Of a DNA stretch of 39,006 nt, positions 24,944 through 34,117 are shown one piece after another. The DNA is from CAYOPZ01 sp964406005 (GTDB lineage: Bacteria > Bacteroidota > Bacteroidia > Bacteroidales > SM23-62). Position 1 is the first letter of the stretch. Each line of letters opens with the position of its first letter. A model generated the notes under the pieces. That model searched no databases. It was not told the DNA's origin and saw nothing but the letters and a program-made list of their open reading frames with translations. The stretch is taken from NCBI GenBank assembly GCA_964406005.1, contig CAYOPZ010000026.1, positions 1 to 39,006 of the forward strand, in the 5' to 3' direction. The position numbers and the translations under genes are program-made.

Positions 24944-25150
24944 CCCGCATTGTTTCTTCAACCATTTTTGGAACTCAACACTAAGCAAATTGGAGCATTG
25001 CTCAAATTGATCTAGGTCAGGCCTCGCTTCCCGGCTCGTTCCGGGAATTCTTCCGGTCTTCCGGAAGGACAGTGGAAAACCGAAATCGAATGGCGGCTCC
25101 ACCCATGTTAAACAGGGGTTTTATAAAATCTTGGGGAAGCATGCGGGTTT
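24944..25150 (+). ncRNA. ssrS: Probable 6S RNA
   Basis: The 258 bases between zapA and rny contain no protein frame but can fold into a long rod. CCCGCAT (24944-24950) pairs with ATGCGGG (25141-25147). After a 2x2 internal loop, TTTCTTCAA (24953-24961) pairs with TTGGGGAA (25131-25138) using G-T pairs, and ATTTT (24964-24968) pairs with AAAAT (25125-25129). The middle holds unpaired arms, a small GAGC-ATT-GCTC hairpin and two strong hairpins (TTCCCGG/CCGGGAA and CTTCCGG/CCGGAAG) near the tip. Nine T follow the last pair. A closed rod of about 205 nucleotides with a central bubble, beside zapA, is what 6S RNA looks like; 6S RNA sequesters housekeeping RNA polymerase. The ends are approximate. 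Confidence 0.72.
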
Positions 25151-25156
25151 TTTTTT
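25148..25156 (+). terminator. T-run ending the probable 6S RNA
   Basis: Nine consecutive T directly follow the closing stem of the RNA at 25141-25147. The closing stem would act as the terminator hairpin. Confidence 0.5.
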
Positions 25157-25172
25157 CAATCCAAATGATAAA

Positions 25173-26720
25173 ATGATTATGAATAATACAATGATAATCG
25201 TATATATCCTGGCCGCAATGGTCATTGGCAGTGTTCTGACCCTTGTTTTCTACCATATGATATTGCGCCTCAGAGGCACCAATATCATCAAGGATGCAGA
25301 GTCGGAGGCAGAGGTCATCAGGAAGGATAAGATTCTGCAGGCCAAGGAGAAGTTCCTGCAGTTGAAATCTGAACATGAAAAGGTGATCAACGAAAAGAAC
25401 CAGAAGATCCTCCAGGCCGAAAGCAACCTGAAACAAAGAGAAGTGGCTGCATCTCAGCGGATGGAGGAGGTGCAACGAAAAAACAGGGAACTGGATGCCA
25501 TCCGGGCCAATCTGGATCACCAGATGGGAATCCTTGAAAAAAAGAAGCAGGAACTGGACAAGTCGCACAGGCAGCAGGTGGAACAACTCGAAACCATTTC
25601 CGGTTTATCCGCCGATGAAGCCAGGCAACAGCTTATGGATTCTCTCAGGGAAGAGGCGAAAACCGCTGCCATGTCGTCCATAAACGAGATCGTCGAAGAA
25701 GCCAAGATGACGGCCAACAGGCAAGCTAAAAAGATCGTGGTGGAAACCATTCAGAGGGTGGCTACGGAAACCGCCATCGAGAATTCGGTCACGGTATTCA
25801 ACATTGACAATGATGAGATCAAGGGCAGGATCATAGGCAGGGAAGGCAGAAATATCCGGGCGCTGGAAGCAGCTACCGGTATTGAGATCATAGTTGACGA
25901 TACACCCGAAGCCATCATACTTTCCGGATTCGACCCTGTAAGAAGGGAAATAGCCAGGCTGGCTCTCCACAAGCTTGTACTGGATGGAAGGATTCACCCG
26001 GCACGGATTGAGGAGGTTGTAAACAAGACCCGGAAACAGATCGAGGAAGAGATCGCTGAAGCGGGAAAACGTACGGTGATTGATCTGGGTATCCACGGGA
26101 TCCATCCCGAACTGATCCGCCTGGTGGGGAAAATGAAATACAGGTCCTCATACGGTCAGAATCTGCTACAGCATTCAAGGGAAGTCGCCAATCTGTGTGC
26201 CATCATGGCCACAGAGCTGGGATTGAATGCCAAATCTGCAAAAAGGGCAGGCCTGTTGCACGACATAGGCAAGGTACCCGATGATGAACCCGAAATTCCA
26301 CATGCGGTTCTGGGTATGAAGCTGGCCGAAAAATACAAGGAAAAAGAAGAGGTGTGTAATGCCATTGGGTCTCATCATGACGAGGTGGAAATGACAACAT
26401 TGCTGGCTCCCATCGTCCAGGTTTGCGATGCAATTTCAGGCGCCAGGCCGGGTGCACGCAGGGAGATCGTTGAGTCCTATATCAAAAGGCTGAAAGAGCT
26501 GGAAGCCCTTGCGCTTTCCTATCCCGGTGTATCCAAAACCTATGCAATCCAGGCCGGAAGAGAACTCAGGGTGATCGTGGGCAGTGAAAAGATATCCGAC
26601 AAGGAAGCCGAAAGCCTTTCACATGAGATTGCCAAAAAGATCCAGGAAGAAATGACCTACCCTGGGCAGGTAAAAATAACCGTCATCCGTGAAACACGGG
26701 CAGTAAGTTATGCAAAATAA
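25173..26720 (+). CDS. rny: Ribonuclease Y
   Basis: Predicted 515-residue membrane-anchored endoribonuclease. One N-terminal helix (about 6-28) is followed by a long coiled coil (about 30-195). A KH domain contains GRIIGREGRNIRALE at about 220-235. An HD domain contains HSREVANLCAIMA and GLLHDIGK at about 330-365 and the later SHHDEVE. RNase Y starts mRNA decay in organisms without RNase E. The start is placed at the ATG at 25173 (or 25179), because upstream in-frame codons lie inside the probable 6S RNA and its T-run. The last 11 bases overlap the epimerase gene. Confidence 0.95.
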   Translation: MIMNNTMIIVYILAAMVIGSVLTLVFYHMILRLRGTNIIKDAESEAEVIRKDKILQAKEKFLQLKSEHEKVINEKNQKILQAESNLKQREVAASQRMEEVQRKNRELDAIRANLDHQMGILEKKKQELDKSHRQQVEQLETISGLSADEARQQLMDSLREEAKTAAMSSINEIVEEAKMTANRQAKKIVVETIQRVATETAIENSVTVFNIDNDEIKGRIIGREGRNIRALEAATGIEIIVDDTPEAIILSGFDPVRREIARLALHKLVLDGRIHPARIEEVVNKTRKQIEEEIAEAGKRTVIDLGIHGIHPELIRLVGKMKYRSSYGQNLLQHSREVANLCAIMATELGLNAKSAKRAGLLHDIGKVPDDEPEIPHAVLGMKLAEKYKEKEEVCNAIGSHHDEVEMTTLLAPIVQVCDAISGARPGARREIVESYIKRLKELEALALSYPGVSKTYAIQAGRELRVIVGSEKISDKEAESLSHEIAKKIQEEMTYPGQVKITVIRETRAVSYAK

Positions 26721-27783
26721 AACCCGCTCGGGGAAACGTATCCTTATCACCGGTACAGCAGGATTTATCGGTTATCATCTTGTAAAAACCCTGCTGAAGG
26801 GTGAATTTGAGATAATCGGACTGGACAGTATAAACGATTACTATGAAACCGGCCTGAAATACGGAAGACTGTCTGAAACGGGCATCGAGCCCGGAAAGAT
26901 CCGGTATAACCGGATGGTTTCCAGTACGCTTTCAGACCGGTACCGCTTTATTCGCCTGAACCTTGAGGACAAGGAGAACATTCTGAAGCTTTTTAAACGT
27001 CAAAAGTTTGATGTGGTCGTAAACCTTGCCGCACAGGCAGGCGTACGTTACAGCTTCACAAACCCGGATGCTTATGTCGGAAGCAACCTGGAAGGATTCC
27101 TGAACATCCTCGAAGCCTGCAGACATCATCCTGTCGAGCACCTGGTATTCGCAAGCACTTCCAGTGTGTACGGACTGAACAGCAAAATGCCCTTTTCCGT
27201 TCACCAGAACACCGACCATCCGGTCAGCCTGTATGCTGCCAGCAAAAAAAGCAATGAAATGATGGCGCACAGCTACAGCCATCTTTTCCGTATCCCGGTG
27301 ACGGGGCTCCGGTTTTTCACCGTCTACGGTCCCTGGGGGAGACCGGATATGGCCCTTTTCATTTTCGTGCGGAACATCCTGGAGAACAAACCTATAAATG
27401 TTCACAATGAAGGAAGGATGGAACGTGATTTTACTTATGTGGACGATATTGTCGAGGGTGTCCGCAGGGTTATGGGGAAAATACCGGAACCTGCATCGCC
27501 TGACCGGTTGATGCATGATCCTTCGGTATCTACCGCACCATACAGGATCTATAACATAGGCAACAGCCATCCCGTGAACCTGATGGAATTTATTCATGCC
27601 ATTGAAGATACACTGGGAATGAAGGCCAGAATGAATATGATTCCAATACAGCCGGGAGAAGTGGAAAAAACCTGGGCGGATGTACAGGAGCTGACCGGGA
27701 ATTTTGATTATTCCCCGTCCACTCCTGTTCAGACAGGTGTAAAAAAATTCATTGACTGGTACAGGGTTTATTACCGCGTATGA
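26710..27783 (+). CDS. NAD-dependent UDP-sugar epimerase (UDP-glucuronate 4-epimerase type)
   Basis: Predicted 357-residue extended short-chain dehydrogenase/reductase. NAD-binding GTAGFIG at residues 15-21, active-site serine in STSSVYG (about 149-155) and the YxxxK pair Y175/K179. The inserted stretch DSINDYYETGLKYGRL and the length match the CapI/WbpP-like UDP-glucuronate or UDP-GlcNAc 4-epimerases that supply sugars for surface polysaccharide. The exact sugar cannot be fixed by eye. The start overlaps the end of rny by 11 bases in a different frame, so the two are probably co-transcribed. Confidence 0.88.
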   Translation: MQNKTRSGKRILITGTAGFIGYHLVKTLLKGEFEIIGLDSINDYYETGLKYGRLSETGIEPGKIRYNRMVSSTLSDRYRFIRLNLEDKENILKLFKRQKFDVVVNLAAQAGVRYSFTNPDAYVGSNLEGFLNILEACRHHPVEHLVFASTSSVYGLNSKMPFSVHQNTDHPVSLYAASKKSNEMMAHSYSHLFRIPVTGLRFFTVYGPWGRPDMALFIFVRNILENKPINVHNEGRMERDFTYVDDIVEGVRRVMGKIPEPASPDRLMHDPSVSTAPYRIYNIGNSHPVNLMEFIHAIEDTLGMKARMNMIPIQPGEVEKTWADVQELTGNFDYSPSTPVQTGVKKFIDWYRVYYRV

Positions 27784-27785
27784 TG

Positions 27786-28670
27786 CTATTCCTCCCCGGG
27801 AGGCATTATCCCGAGTACTTCTCCGAATTGTAAGGCCTTATCCTTCTGTCCGGCCTTCTGATATGCCCTGATGAGATATTGCACCATTCGAATGATTATC
27901 CGGGAATTGCTGCAGGGCAGGTAGTAGGCTTGCCTGGCTTTGATTTTCTGCTGTCTGAGAAAATGGTCGATTTCTTTCCTGCCGAGTATGGCACCGTGGT
28001 TATACGGATTGATGTAAAACAGGATTTCCATGGCGATATCATCGAATGTTTCCCTGCCATGCTGTTCGTCCTTATAGGCAAGGATGAAATTCTTCGGAAG
28101 GTTTACACCGTAAACGGGCAATCCCAGACGTTGCGCAACAATTGAATAGACGACAGACAGTGAAATCTGATTTCCCTTTCTGCTTTTCAGAACATGGTTG
28201 ATGAAGGAATCCCGGGGATTGTAAAAATCCTTCGTATTTCTTGAAAAACCATGTACTTCGAACAGGATATGGTTCAGTATTCTTACCTTTTCAAGGGCTG
28301 TAAGGTTATTGTTCAATTCAAGCCATACATCCTTGATGATTTTATCCAGTGAATCTTCCACTTCCCGGAATGTAAGATCGGGATACCGGTATTTTGCCAG
28401 AAGATATACTCCCTTAAGCAGGTCATCCTGTTCAAAGGTCAGCCATCTTTTCATTTCCGTATGGGTCGACTGCGTCTGAATTTCCTGAATCAATCCCACA
28501 ACCTTATCCTGGTATTTCCGGTCAAGCGATCCTTCCCAGGCGGCTTCGAGATCCGGGAGTATGGCAGTTCCCTGGTCAAGAAGGTTTTTTGTAACCTCCT
28601 GGTGCACTTCCATGCTTGGATCATCCAGCAGTTGTATCAGGGCCTGTATTTTCTCCCTGCTCATTGTCAT
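27786..28670 (-). CDS. SirB1/transglutaminase-like (Transglut_core2) family protein
   Basis: Predicted 294-residue cytoplasmic protein. The central region (NPRDSFINHVLKSRKG, ISLSVVYSIVAQRLGLPVYGVNLPKNFIL) at about 150-205 is characteristic of the SirB1/YchA family, which has a transglutaminase-like fold and unknown role. The position normally held by a catalytic cysteine is not obviously cysteine here, so enzymatic activity is doubtful. The N-terminal 80 residues look like helical HEAT-type repeats and the C-terminus like one TPR hairpin. It ends two bases past the convergent epimerase stop. Confidence 0.8.
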   Translation of the reverse strand: MTMSREKIQALIQLLDDPSMEVHQEVTKNLLDQGTAILPDLEAAWEGSLDRKYQDKVVGLIQEIQTQSTHTEMKRWLTFEQDDLLKGVYLLAKYRYPDLTFREVEDSLDKIIKDVWLELNNNLTALEKVRILNHILFEVHGFSRNTKDFYNPRDSFINHVLKSRKGNQISLSVVYSIVAQRLGLPVYGVNLPKNFILAYKDEQHGRETFDDIAMEILFYINPYNHGAILGRKEIDHFLRQQKIKARQAYYLPCSNSRIIIRMVQYLIRAYQKAGQKDKALQFGEVLGIMPPGEE

Positions 28671-28849
28671 ATCAGTGAATATGGTTTAACTCCCCGGGGT
28701 GAAATTAATCAATTTTTCGAACAAAGCCTTAAGCTCTGTCTCCGGGTTGAGAAGGTGCTTCTTTGCAAAAAACAGAATTATTTATCCCGGTCTCCCGTTA
28801 AAAAATATACTTTTACACATGTGAATGTTGAAATTATAAATTGAAAATC

Positions 28850-29668
28850 ATGAAAAGAAGCCGACAAACCATCATCATCACTGCTGCCGTAATCGTAATT
28901 CTTTTGCTTATTTTCGGAAGCCGCATGTTCTTTGTGATCCGCCCGGGCGAAAGGGCGGTCGTGTTCAGGAGCATTTCGGGGGTTCTGGACAAGGACAATA
29001 TACGATCCACCGGTCTGCATATGATCGCACCCTGGAACAAAATGTTCAAATACAATGTCAGGGAACAGCAGCGGGAGGAAACCATGGACGTGCTTGAAAA
29101 GAACGGACTTTCCATCAGTGTGGATATAACGGTGCGTTTCAATCCCCTGTACGACAGGATCGGTTACCTGCACGAAGTATTCGGAACGGATTATGTGAAT
29201 ACCCTGGTAGTGCCCGAAGTGCGTTCATCCGTGCGGAAGGTTATGGGACGCTACACGGCAGAGGAGATCTATTCCACGAAAAGAAACGAGGTGGAAGCCA
29301 CCATAATCGACGAGACTGCCAATATTCTCCGGGTAAACAACATTGACATGCGTGCCCTGCTGATCCGTTCCATCAACCTTCCACAAGATATCAAGGTTGC
29401 CATCGAGAACAAGCTTACCCGCGAGCAGGAAGCCCTGTCCATGACATTTGTTAATGAAAAGGAAAGACTGGAAGCCGAGAGAAAGCAGATAGAAGCACAG
29501 GGAATTGCAAATTACAACAGGACGGTCAATGCCAGTCTCACTGCAAATATCATCAAACTGCGAGGCATTGAAGCCACGCTGCAGCTCGCAGAATCTCCAA
29601 ATTCAAAGGTCGTGGTCGTCGGGAGCGGTGATGAAGGTCTGCCACTGATCCTTGGAGGCAGTAACTGA
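28850..29668 (+). CDS. Prohibitin-family SPFH/Band 7 membrane protein
   Basis: Predicted 272 residues. One N-terminal helix (about 7-27) anchors an SPFH domain (about 30-200: RPGERAVVFRSISGVLD, REQQREETMDVLEKNGLSISVDITVRF) followed by a helical region with EKERLEAERKQIEAQG. Prohibitin-like proteins form large ring assemblies and organise membrane microdomains or protect membrane proteins from proteolysis. The ATG at 28850 was preferred to a TTG nine bases upstream. It is followed after 19 bases by a DUF4293 gene. Confidence 0.9.
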   Translation: MKRSRQTIIITAAVIVILLLIFGSRMFFVIRPGERAVVFRSISGVLDKDNIRSTGLHMIAPWNKMFKYNVREQQREETMDVLEKNGLSISVDITVRFNPLYDRIGYLHEVFGTDYVNTLVVPEVRSSVRKVMGRYTAEEIYSTKRNEVEATIIDETANILRVNNIDMRALLIRSINLPQDIKVAIENKLTREQEALSMTFVNEKERLEAERKQIEAQGIANYNRTVNASLTANIIKLRGIEATLQLAESPNSKVVVVGSGDEGLPLILGGSN

Positions 29669-29687
29669 CATTACAGGCGATTGATCG

Positions 29688-30155
29688 ATGATACAGCGAA
29701 TCCAGTCCCTGTACCTGCTGGCTGCACTCCTGCTGATGGGGCTCATGCTGTTTGTTCCCTTTGCAGAGATTGCGGGCAGGGATGGCAGTATTTACGTTTT
29801 CGGTTGCCTGGGCCTGTCCGCTTCTTACGCAGGCGAGGTCACCACGGTTATGCGGACATGGCCCGTTTTTATCCTGATACTAATCCTGTCCCTGCTTCTT
29901 TTCATTTCCATTTTGCTGTACGGGAACCGGAAGCTTCAGATGCGTGTCTGTGTGTACGTCATCATACTGGAATTCGGACTGATCGGTTTGAGTTATTATT
30001 ACTTCGTCGTGGCTTTCCGCCGCCTGGAGGCAGTCGGTAATGCAATCCGCATTCCGGTGATCGTCCCTGTCATTGTGATTGTTCTGGTTTACCTTGCTTT
30101 CAGAGGCATCAGGAAGGACGAAATCCTGGTCCGTTCCATAGATAAGATCAGATGA
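29688..30155 (+). CDS. DUF4293 family four-helix membrane protein
   Basis: Predicted 155 residues with four hydrophobic segments (about 5-25, 55-76, 85-108 and 118-142). The opening MIQRIQSLYLLAALLLMG and an exported loop between helices 1 and 2 fit DUF4293, a family found mainly in Bacteroidota with unknown function. It is downstream of the prohibitin-like gene and convergent with pyrI. Confidence 0.85.
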   Translation: MIQRIQSLYLLAALLLMGLMLFVPFAEIAGRDGSIYVFGCLGLSASYAGEVTTVMRTWPVFILILILSLLLFISILLYGNRKLQMRVCVYVIILEFGLIGLSYYYFVVAFRRLEAVGNAIRIPVIVPVIVIVLVYLAFRGIRKDEILVRSIDKIR

Positions 30156-30182
30156 AACGTCACGGCTGATGGGCGAAGATCC

Positions 30183-30650
30183 TCAGAAGGATGTAATGAT
30201 GTTCATGTTGCTCTGATCGGTGGTCTTTTCGCAATAGTGGCATTTGAGTTTTACAGGCTGGCGTGAGACAAGTTCAAAACGTGTCATGATCTCCTCGTTG
30301 TTGGTGATGCATACGGGGTTCACACATTTCACAATACCTTCCACTTTTTCCGGTATTTCGACCACTTTTTTTTCAACCACCTCATAGTCCCTTATGATAT
30401 TCACTTTCACGTCGGGCGCTACAAGCGCTATCCTGTCAAGGTCTTTTTTTTCGAAAAAGACCGCGCTGAGCTTGATGATTCCTTTTTTACCCAGTTTCTT
30501 ACTGTACAGGTTTGTTCCGAAAGTGATCTGATTCTCCAAATGATCCAGTCCGAGAATATGGATCACTTTAAAAAGGCTTTTGGCGGGGATATGGTCGATC
30601 ACCGTACCGTCCTTAATGGCACTAACGACAAGTTGTTTGCGGTCCTTCAT
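30183..30650 (-). CDS. pyrI: Aspartate carbamoyltransferase regulatory subunit
   Basis: Predicted 155 residues. The N-terminal nucleotide-binding domain (VSAIKDGTVIDHIPA) and the C-terminal zinc domain with C109, C114, C137 and C140 match E. coli PyrI closely. It gives CTP/ATP allosteric control to the catalytic trimers encoded by pyrB, ten bases upstream in the same unit. Confidence 0.97.
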   Translation of the reverse strand: MKDRKQLVVSAIKDGTVIDHIPAKSLFKVIHILGLDHLENQITFGTNLYSKKLGKKGIIKLSAVFFEKKDLDRIALVAPDVKVNIIRDYEVVEKKVVEIPEKVEGIVKCVNPVCITNNEEIMTRFELVSRQPVKLKCHYCEKTTDQSNMNIITSF

Positions 30651-30660
30651 TCATACAGGT

Positions 30661-31572
30661 TTATTTGTTTACTCCAAGAATGGATGTAACAATGGCCTGG
30701 CGGGTATATACACCGTTCAGGGCCTGGGTGAAATAATACGCCTTAAGGTTTTCGTCCACATCTTCCCCGATCTCGTTAACCCTCGGAAAAGGATGCAGGA
30801 CCTTCAGGTTGTCCCTTGTATTTTCCAGCATGGAATTTTTCAGGATATATACGTTTTTCACTCTCTCGTATTCAATCGGATCGGAAAACCTTTCCTTCTG
30901 AACCCGGGTCATGTAAAGGATGTCTGCTTCGGATACGATATCCGTGAAATCCTTATGCTCATAATATTTCAGTCCCAGGTTATCCAGGTGCAGCTTGTAC
31001 TCATCAGGCATTTTCAGTTCTTCAGGCGAGATGAAATTAAAAGTGGTTCTGAATTGAGACATGGCCATCAGCAGGGAATGGACCGTTCTCCCGTATTTCA
31101 GATCACCTACCATGAAAATGTTCAATCCGTCAAGCTTACCCTGCGTTTTCCTTATTGAATACATATCAAGCAATGTCTGTGTGGGATGCTGGTTTGCACC
31201 GTCTCCCGCATTAACGATCGGTACTGCGGACACCTCACTTGCATACCTGGCACTTCCTTCCAGAGGATGCCGCATCACGATAAGGTCGCAGTAATTACTG
31301 ACAATCTTAATGGTATCATTCAGTGTTTCGCCCTTGGTTACGCTCGTCGTTCCGGTATCGGAAAATCCGATTATCTTTCCTCCCAGCTGGTTAACGGCAC
31401 TTTCGAAACTAAGACGGGTCCTGGTCGAAGGTTCAAAGAACAGTGTCGCAACCACGTAGCCCTGCAGTATATTCTGTTTGGGTGATTTTTCGTATTCGAC
31501 GGCCAGATCGAGGATTTTCAGGTATTCTTCTTTTGTATAATCGCTGATGGATACAAGACTTTTGCCAACCAT
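30661..31572 (-). CDS. pyrB: Aspartate carbamoyltransferase catalytic subunit
   Basis: Predicted 303 residues. Carbamoyl-phosphate loop STRTR at 49-53, VTKGETLNDTIK (the 80s loop), RHPLEG, HPTQTLLD and the aspartate-binding segment MTRVQKERF are all present. It makes N-carbamoyl-aspartate, the first committed step of pyrimidine synthesis in bacteria. Followed by pyrI after ten bases, giving the holoenzyme-type ATCase. Confidence 0.98.
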   Translation of the reverse strand: MVGKSLVSISDYTKEEYLKILDLAVEYEKSPKQNILQGYVVATLFFEPSTRTRLSFESAVNQLGGKIIGFSDTGTTSVTKGETLNDTIKIVSNYCDLIVMRHPLEGSARYASEVSAVPIVNAGDGANQHPTQTLLDMYSIRKTQGKLDGLNIFMVGDLKYGRTVHSLLMAMSQFRTTFNFISPEELKMPDEYKLHLDNLGLKYYEHKDFTDIVSEADILYMTRVQKERFSDPIEYERVKNVYILKNSMLENTRDNLKVLHPFPRVNEIGEDVDENLKAYYFTQALNGVYTRQAIVTSILGVNK

Positions 31573-31679
31573 GGACCGGAAGTTTTACAATGTACAATTT
31601 AAGGATAAATGAAAGGCAGTCAGCCAGAATTTAAATTTAACCAAGTTATGGATTCGTCCCAAAAGCTTGTTGATAAGAA

Positions 31680-32297
31680 TTAAAAACTTTTCCGTCCCCC
31701 TGTAACACTGATCCCTTCCACCTTCAGAAACCGGTCCCCGATCCTTTCAAGACGACTTCTTCTGACTGACGCTGTGATTGTGCATTCTGCCGAAAAATCC
31801 TGTTTATGAATCTTCATCTTTTCATCATTAATGATTTTCATCACATCGTTTATGACAGGGTAGGGGAAGCGGATGGTCAGAAATTCGTTTTCCGTCAGCG
31901 AGATGATCTCGGCATTTTTCAGGGCATCGGCTGCCGCCGAGTGGTAAGCTTTAATCAGTCCTCCGACCCCGAGCAGGGTACCCCCGAAATACCGGACCAC
32001 AACAATGAGTATATTGCTCAGGTCAAAAGCCCGGATTTGTCCGAGAATGGGTTTCCCGGCCGAATGGGAAGGTTCTCCGTCATCATTTGCCCGGTATGTT
32101 TTTTTATCGGCCCCCAGCCTGTATGCATAGCAGTAATGCCTTGCATTGCGATGATCCTTCCGGAGCCTGTCAAGTATCTCCCTGATTTCTTCTGTTGAAT
32201 GAACCCGGTATGCAAAGGCCAGAAACCTGCTGCCCCGGTCTCTGAAGCTCCCTGTACTTTCTTTCCTGACAGTACGATATATATCTGCGGGTTCCAT
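31680..32297 (-). CDS. YigZ/IMPACT family protein
   Basis: Predicted 205 residues. The N-terminal IMPACT domain holds the signature DDGEPSHSAGKPIL (about 72-85) and VVRYFGGTLLGVGGLIKAY; the C-terminal part is the DUF1949-type domain. The family is widely conserved and linked to translation control in eukaryotes, while its bacterial role is unclear. It starts 35 bases after dnaA ends on the same strand. Confidence 0.92.
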   Translation of the reverse strand: MEPADIYRTVRKESTGSFRDRGSRFLAFAYRVHSTEEIREILDRLRKDHRNARHYCYAYRLGADKKTYRANDDGEPSHSAGKPILGQIRAFDLSNILIVVVRYFGGTLLGVGGLIKAYHSAAADALKNAEIISLTENEFLTIRFPYPVINDVMKIINDEKMKIHKQDFSAECTITASVRRSRLERIGDRFLKVEGISVTGGRKSF

Positions 32298-32332
32298 GCC
32301 GGAAGGATGAGGCGGAAAAATGCCTGTAGAAT

Positions 32333-33754
32333 TCAGATCTTCAGTTTCTTCTCGATCTCGTCTATCTGTATCCTGAAACGTTTGTCTGTATCAATCAGAT
32401 TGTTAACTGTTTTACAGGCGTGCAAAACAGTTGCGTGATCCTTACCTCCGATCTGTGAGCCGATCGTGGCTAGGGATGCCTTGGTAAGGCTTTTCGAAAA
32501 GAACATGGCTACCTGCCTTGCCTGAACTATTTCGCGTTTCCGGGTCTTGGACTGGATCTGTTCAACCGGGATATTGAAATAATTACAGACCACTTTCTGG
32601 ATGTAATCAATGGAAATCTCTCTTTTGGTGTTTTTGATAAGCTTGTCGATCATGTCCTTGGCAAGGTCGAGGGTGATCTCTTTCTTGTTCAGGGTGGATT
32701 GGGCCAGCAGTGAGATCAGGGCACCTTCCAGTTCCCTGATATTATCCGTAATATGCGTGGCTATGTATTCTATGACGTCCTCGGGAAGATCAATACCGTC
32801 CTTGTATGTTTTTTGTTTCAGGATGGCGATCCTGGTTACAAAATCAGGTATCTGCAGATCGGCAGAAAGCCCCCATTTAAACCTGGAAAGCAATCTCTGT
32901 TCTAGTCCCTGCAATTCAACCGGAGGTTTATCCGAGGTGAGGATCAATTGTTTTCCCGACTGATGAAGATGATTGAAAATATGAAAAAATGCATCCTGTG
33001 TTTTTTCCTTCCCTGCAAACTCATGCACATCGTCAATTACCAGTACGTCGATCATCTGGTAGAAATGAATGAAATCGTTTTTGTTATTGTTCCTGATGGA
33101 ATCAACGAACTGGGTCTGGAATTTATTGGCGTTCACATACAATACGGTTTTCTCGGTAAATTTCTCCTTTACCTGTATCCCTATGGCCTGTGCAAGATGT
33201 GTTTTTCCAAGCCCCGATTCCCCGTATATAAGCAACGGATTAAAGGCCGTACCTCCCGGATTGCTTGCCACTGCAAACCCTGCGGAACGTGCAAGCCGGT
33301 TACAGTCGCCTTCCACAAAGTTGGTGAAGGAATTTTCCGGATTCAGCATCGGGTCAATGTTCAGTTTTTTCAACCCGGGTATGATGAAGGGATTTTTAAT
33401 GGTTGTTCCTTCGGTATCGATGGGAACGGAAACGGGCTTGTTTTTTAATTCTTTCTGGTTCCTGGCCGGAAGCTTGACGGAATAAGGCTTGGAGCTGGCA
33501 TACCCGTTGTTTTCCATAATTACACTGTACTCAAGTTTTGCCTCAAAGCCAAGTTCTTTCCTGAGCACCCTCCTGAGAATATCAATGTATTGCTCTTCAA
33601 GGTATTCGTAGAAGAAAGGGCTGGGCACCTGAATCGTAAGAATGTTTTTTTCCAGTTTTAAGGGAACGATGGGCTCAAACCAGGTTCTGTAACTTATTGA
33701 GGGAACGTTGTCTTTGATAATTTTCAGACACCGACTCCAAACCTCTTCGTGCAT
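32333..33754 (-). CDS. dnaA: Chromosomal replication initiator DnaA
   Basis: Predicted 473 residues. Domain I at about 1-85, a linker, then the AAA+ domain with Walker A GESGLGKT (178-185) and Walker B VLVIDDVHEF (about 235-245), and domain IV with the DNA-binding signature GGKDHATVLHACKTV near 443-457. It binds DnaA boxes and opens the replication origin. Upstream is a 363-base, very AT-rich noncoding stretch. Downstream on the same strand is the YigZ-family gene. Confidence 0.98.
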   Translation of the reverse strand: MHEEVWSRCLKIIKDNVPSISYRTWFEPIVPLKLEKNILTIQVPSPFFYEYLEEQYIDILRRVLRKELGFEAKLEYSVIMENNGYASSKPYSVKLPARNQKELKNKPVSVPIDTEGTTIKNPFIIPGLKKLNIDPMLNPENSFTNFVEGDCNRLARSAGFAVASNPGGTAFNPLLIYGESGLGKTHLAQAIGIQVKEKFTEKTVLYVNANKFQTQFVDSIRNNNKNDFIHFYQMIDVLVIDDVHEFAGKEKTQDAFFHIFNHLHQSGKQLILTSDKPPVELQGLEQRLLSRFKWGLSADLQIPDFVTRIAILKQKTYKDGIDLPEDVIEYIATHITDNIRELEGALISLLAQSTLNKKEITLDLAKDMIDKLIKNTKREISIDYIQKVVCNYFNIPVEQIQSKTRKREIVQARQVAMFFSKSLTKASLATIGSQIGGKDHATVLHACKTVNNLIDTDKRFRIQIDEIEKKLKI

Positions 33755-34117
33755 CAGAAAAAACGTATTAAAATTATAAATCTCTATTGCCCCTTAATCT
33801 TTAGCTAAGGTTGTGAAAAAAAAATAAAAAAAAAAGCTGAATCCGACTTGACTTTTTAGAAAAAACCATATTGAATTTAGTATCAGTATTTTAAAAATGA
33901 AAAAAATATGAAAAAAAATTAAGTTGCAGATAGTCAATGATTTACATTTATTATTTCTTAATAAATTGTTACTTAATTGTTTATTAAATATTAATTGAAG
34001 GTATATGTTCAGGGAGTGGTTCCATATTGAAATATTTATCAACAAAAAACCGATGTTGGTCAAAAGTTAAAGTGGCGGAAAAATCGTTTCTGAGTCCGGC
34101 GGGATAATTTTATAATA
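33755..34117. other. AT-rich noncoding stretch upstream of dnaA
   Basis: This 363-base gap holds no credible gene. It is strongly AT-rich with A and T runs (for example 33816-33835 and 33895-33970). It must contain the dnaA promoter. One DnaA-box-like TTATCAACA lies at 34036-34044 (one base from TTATCCACA), and a second copy, inverted, is at 31668-31676 on the other side of dnaA/yigZ. Two isolated boxes do not define an origin, so oriC is only a possibility. Confidence 0.3.

Noticed and set aside
25131..25172. Upstream TTG start for rny
   Set aside because: It lies within the closing stem and T-run of the probable 6S RNA; the ATG at 25173 gives the normal RNase Y length.
31668..31676. DnaA box marking an origin between pyrB and the YigZ-family gene
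   Set aside because: A single inverted TTATCAACA in a 107-base gap is not enough; one or two such nonamers are expected by chance in a window this size.
33794..34063. An 89-residue minus-strand reading frame
   Set aside because: The product is low-complexity Phe/Leu/Ile/Asn sequence produced by the AT-rich region; no coding signature.
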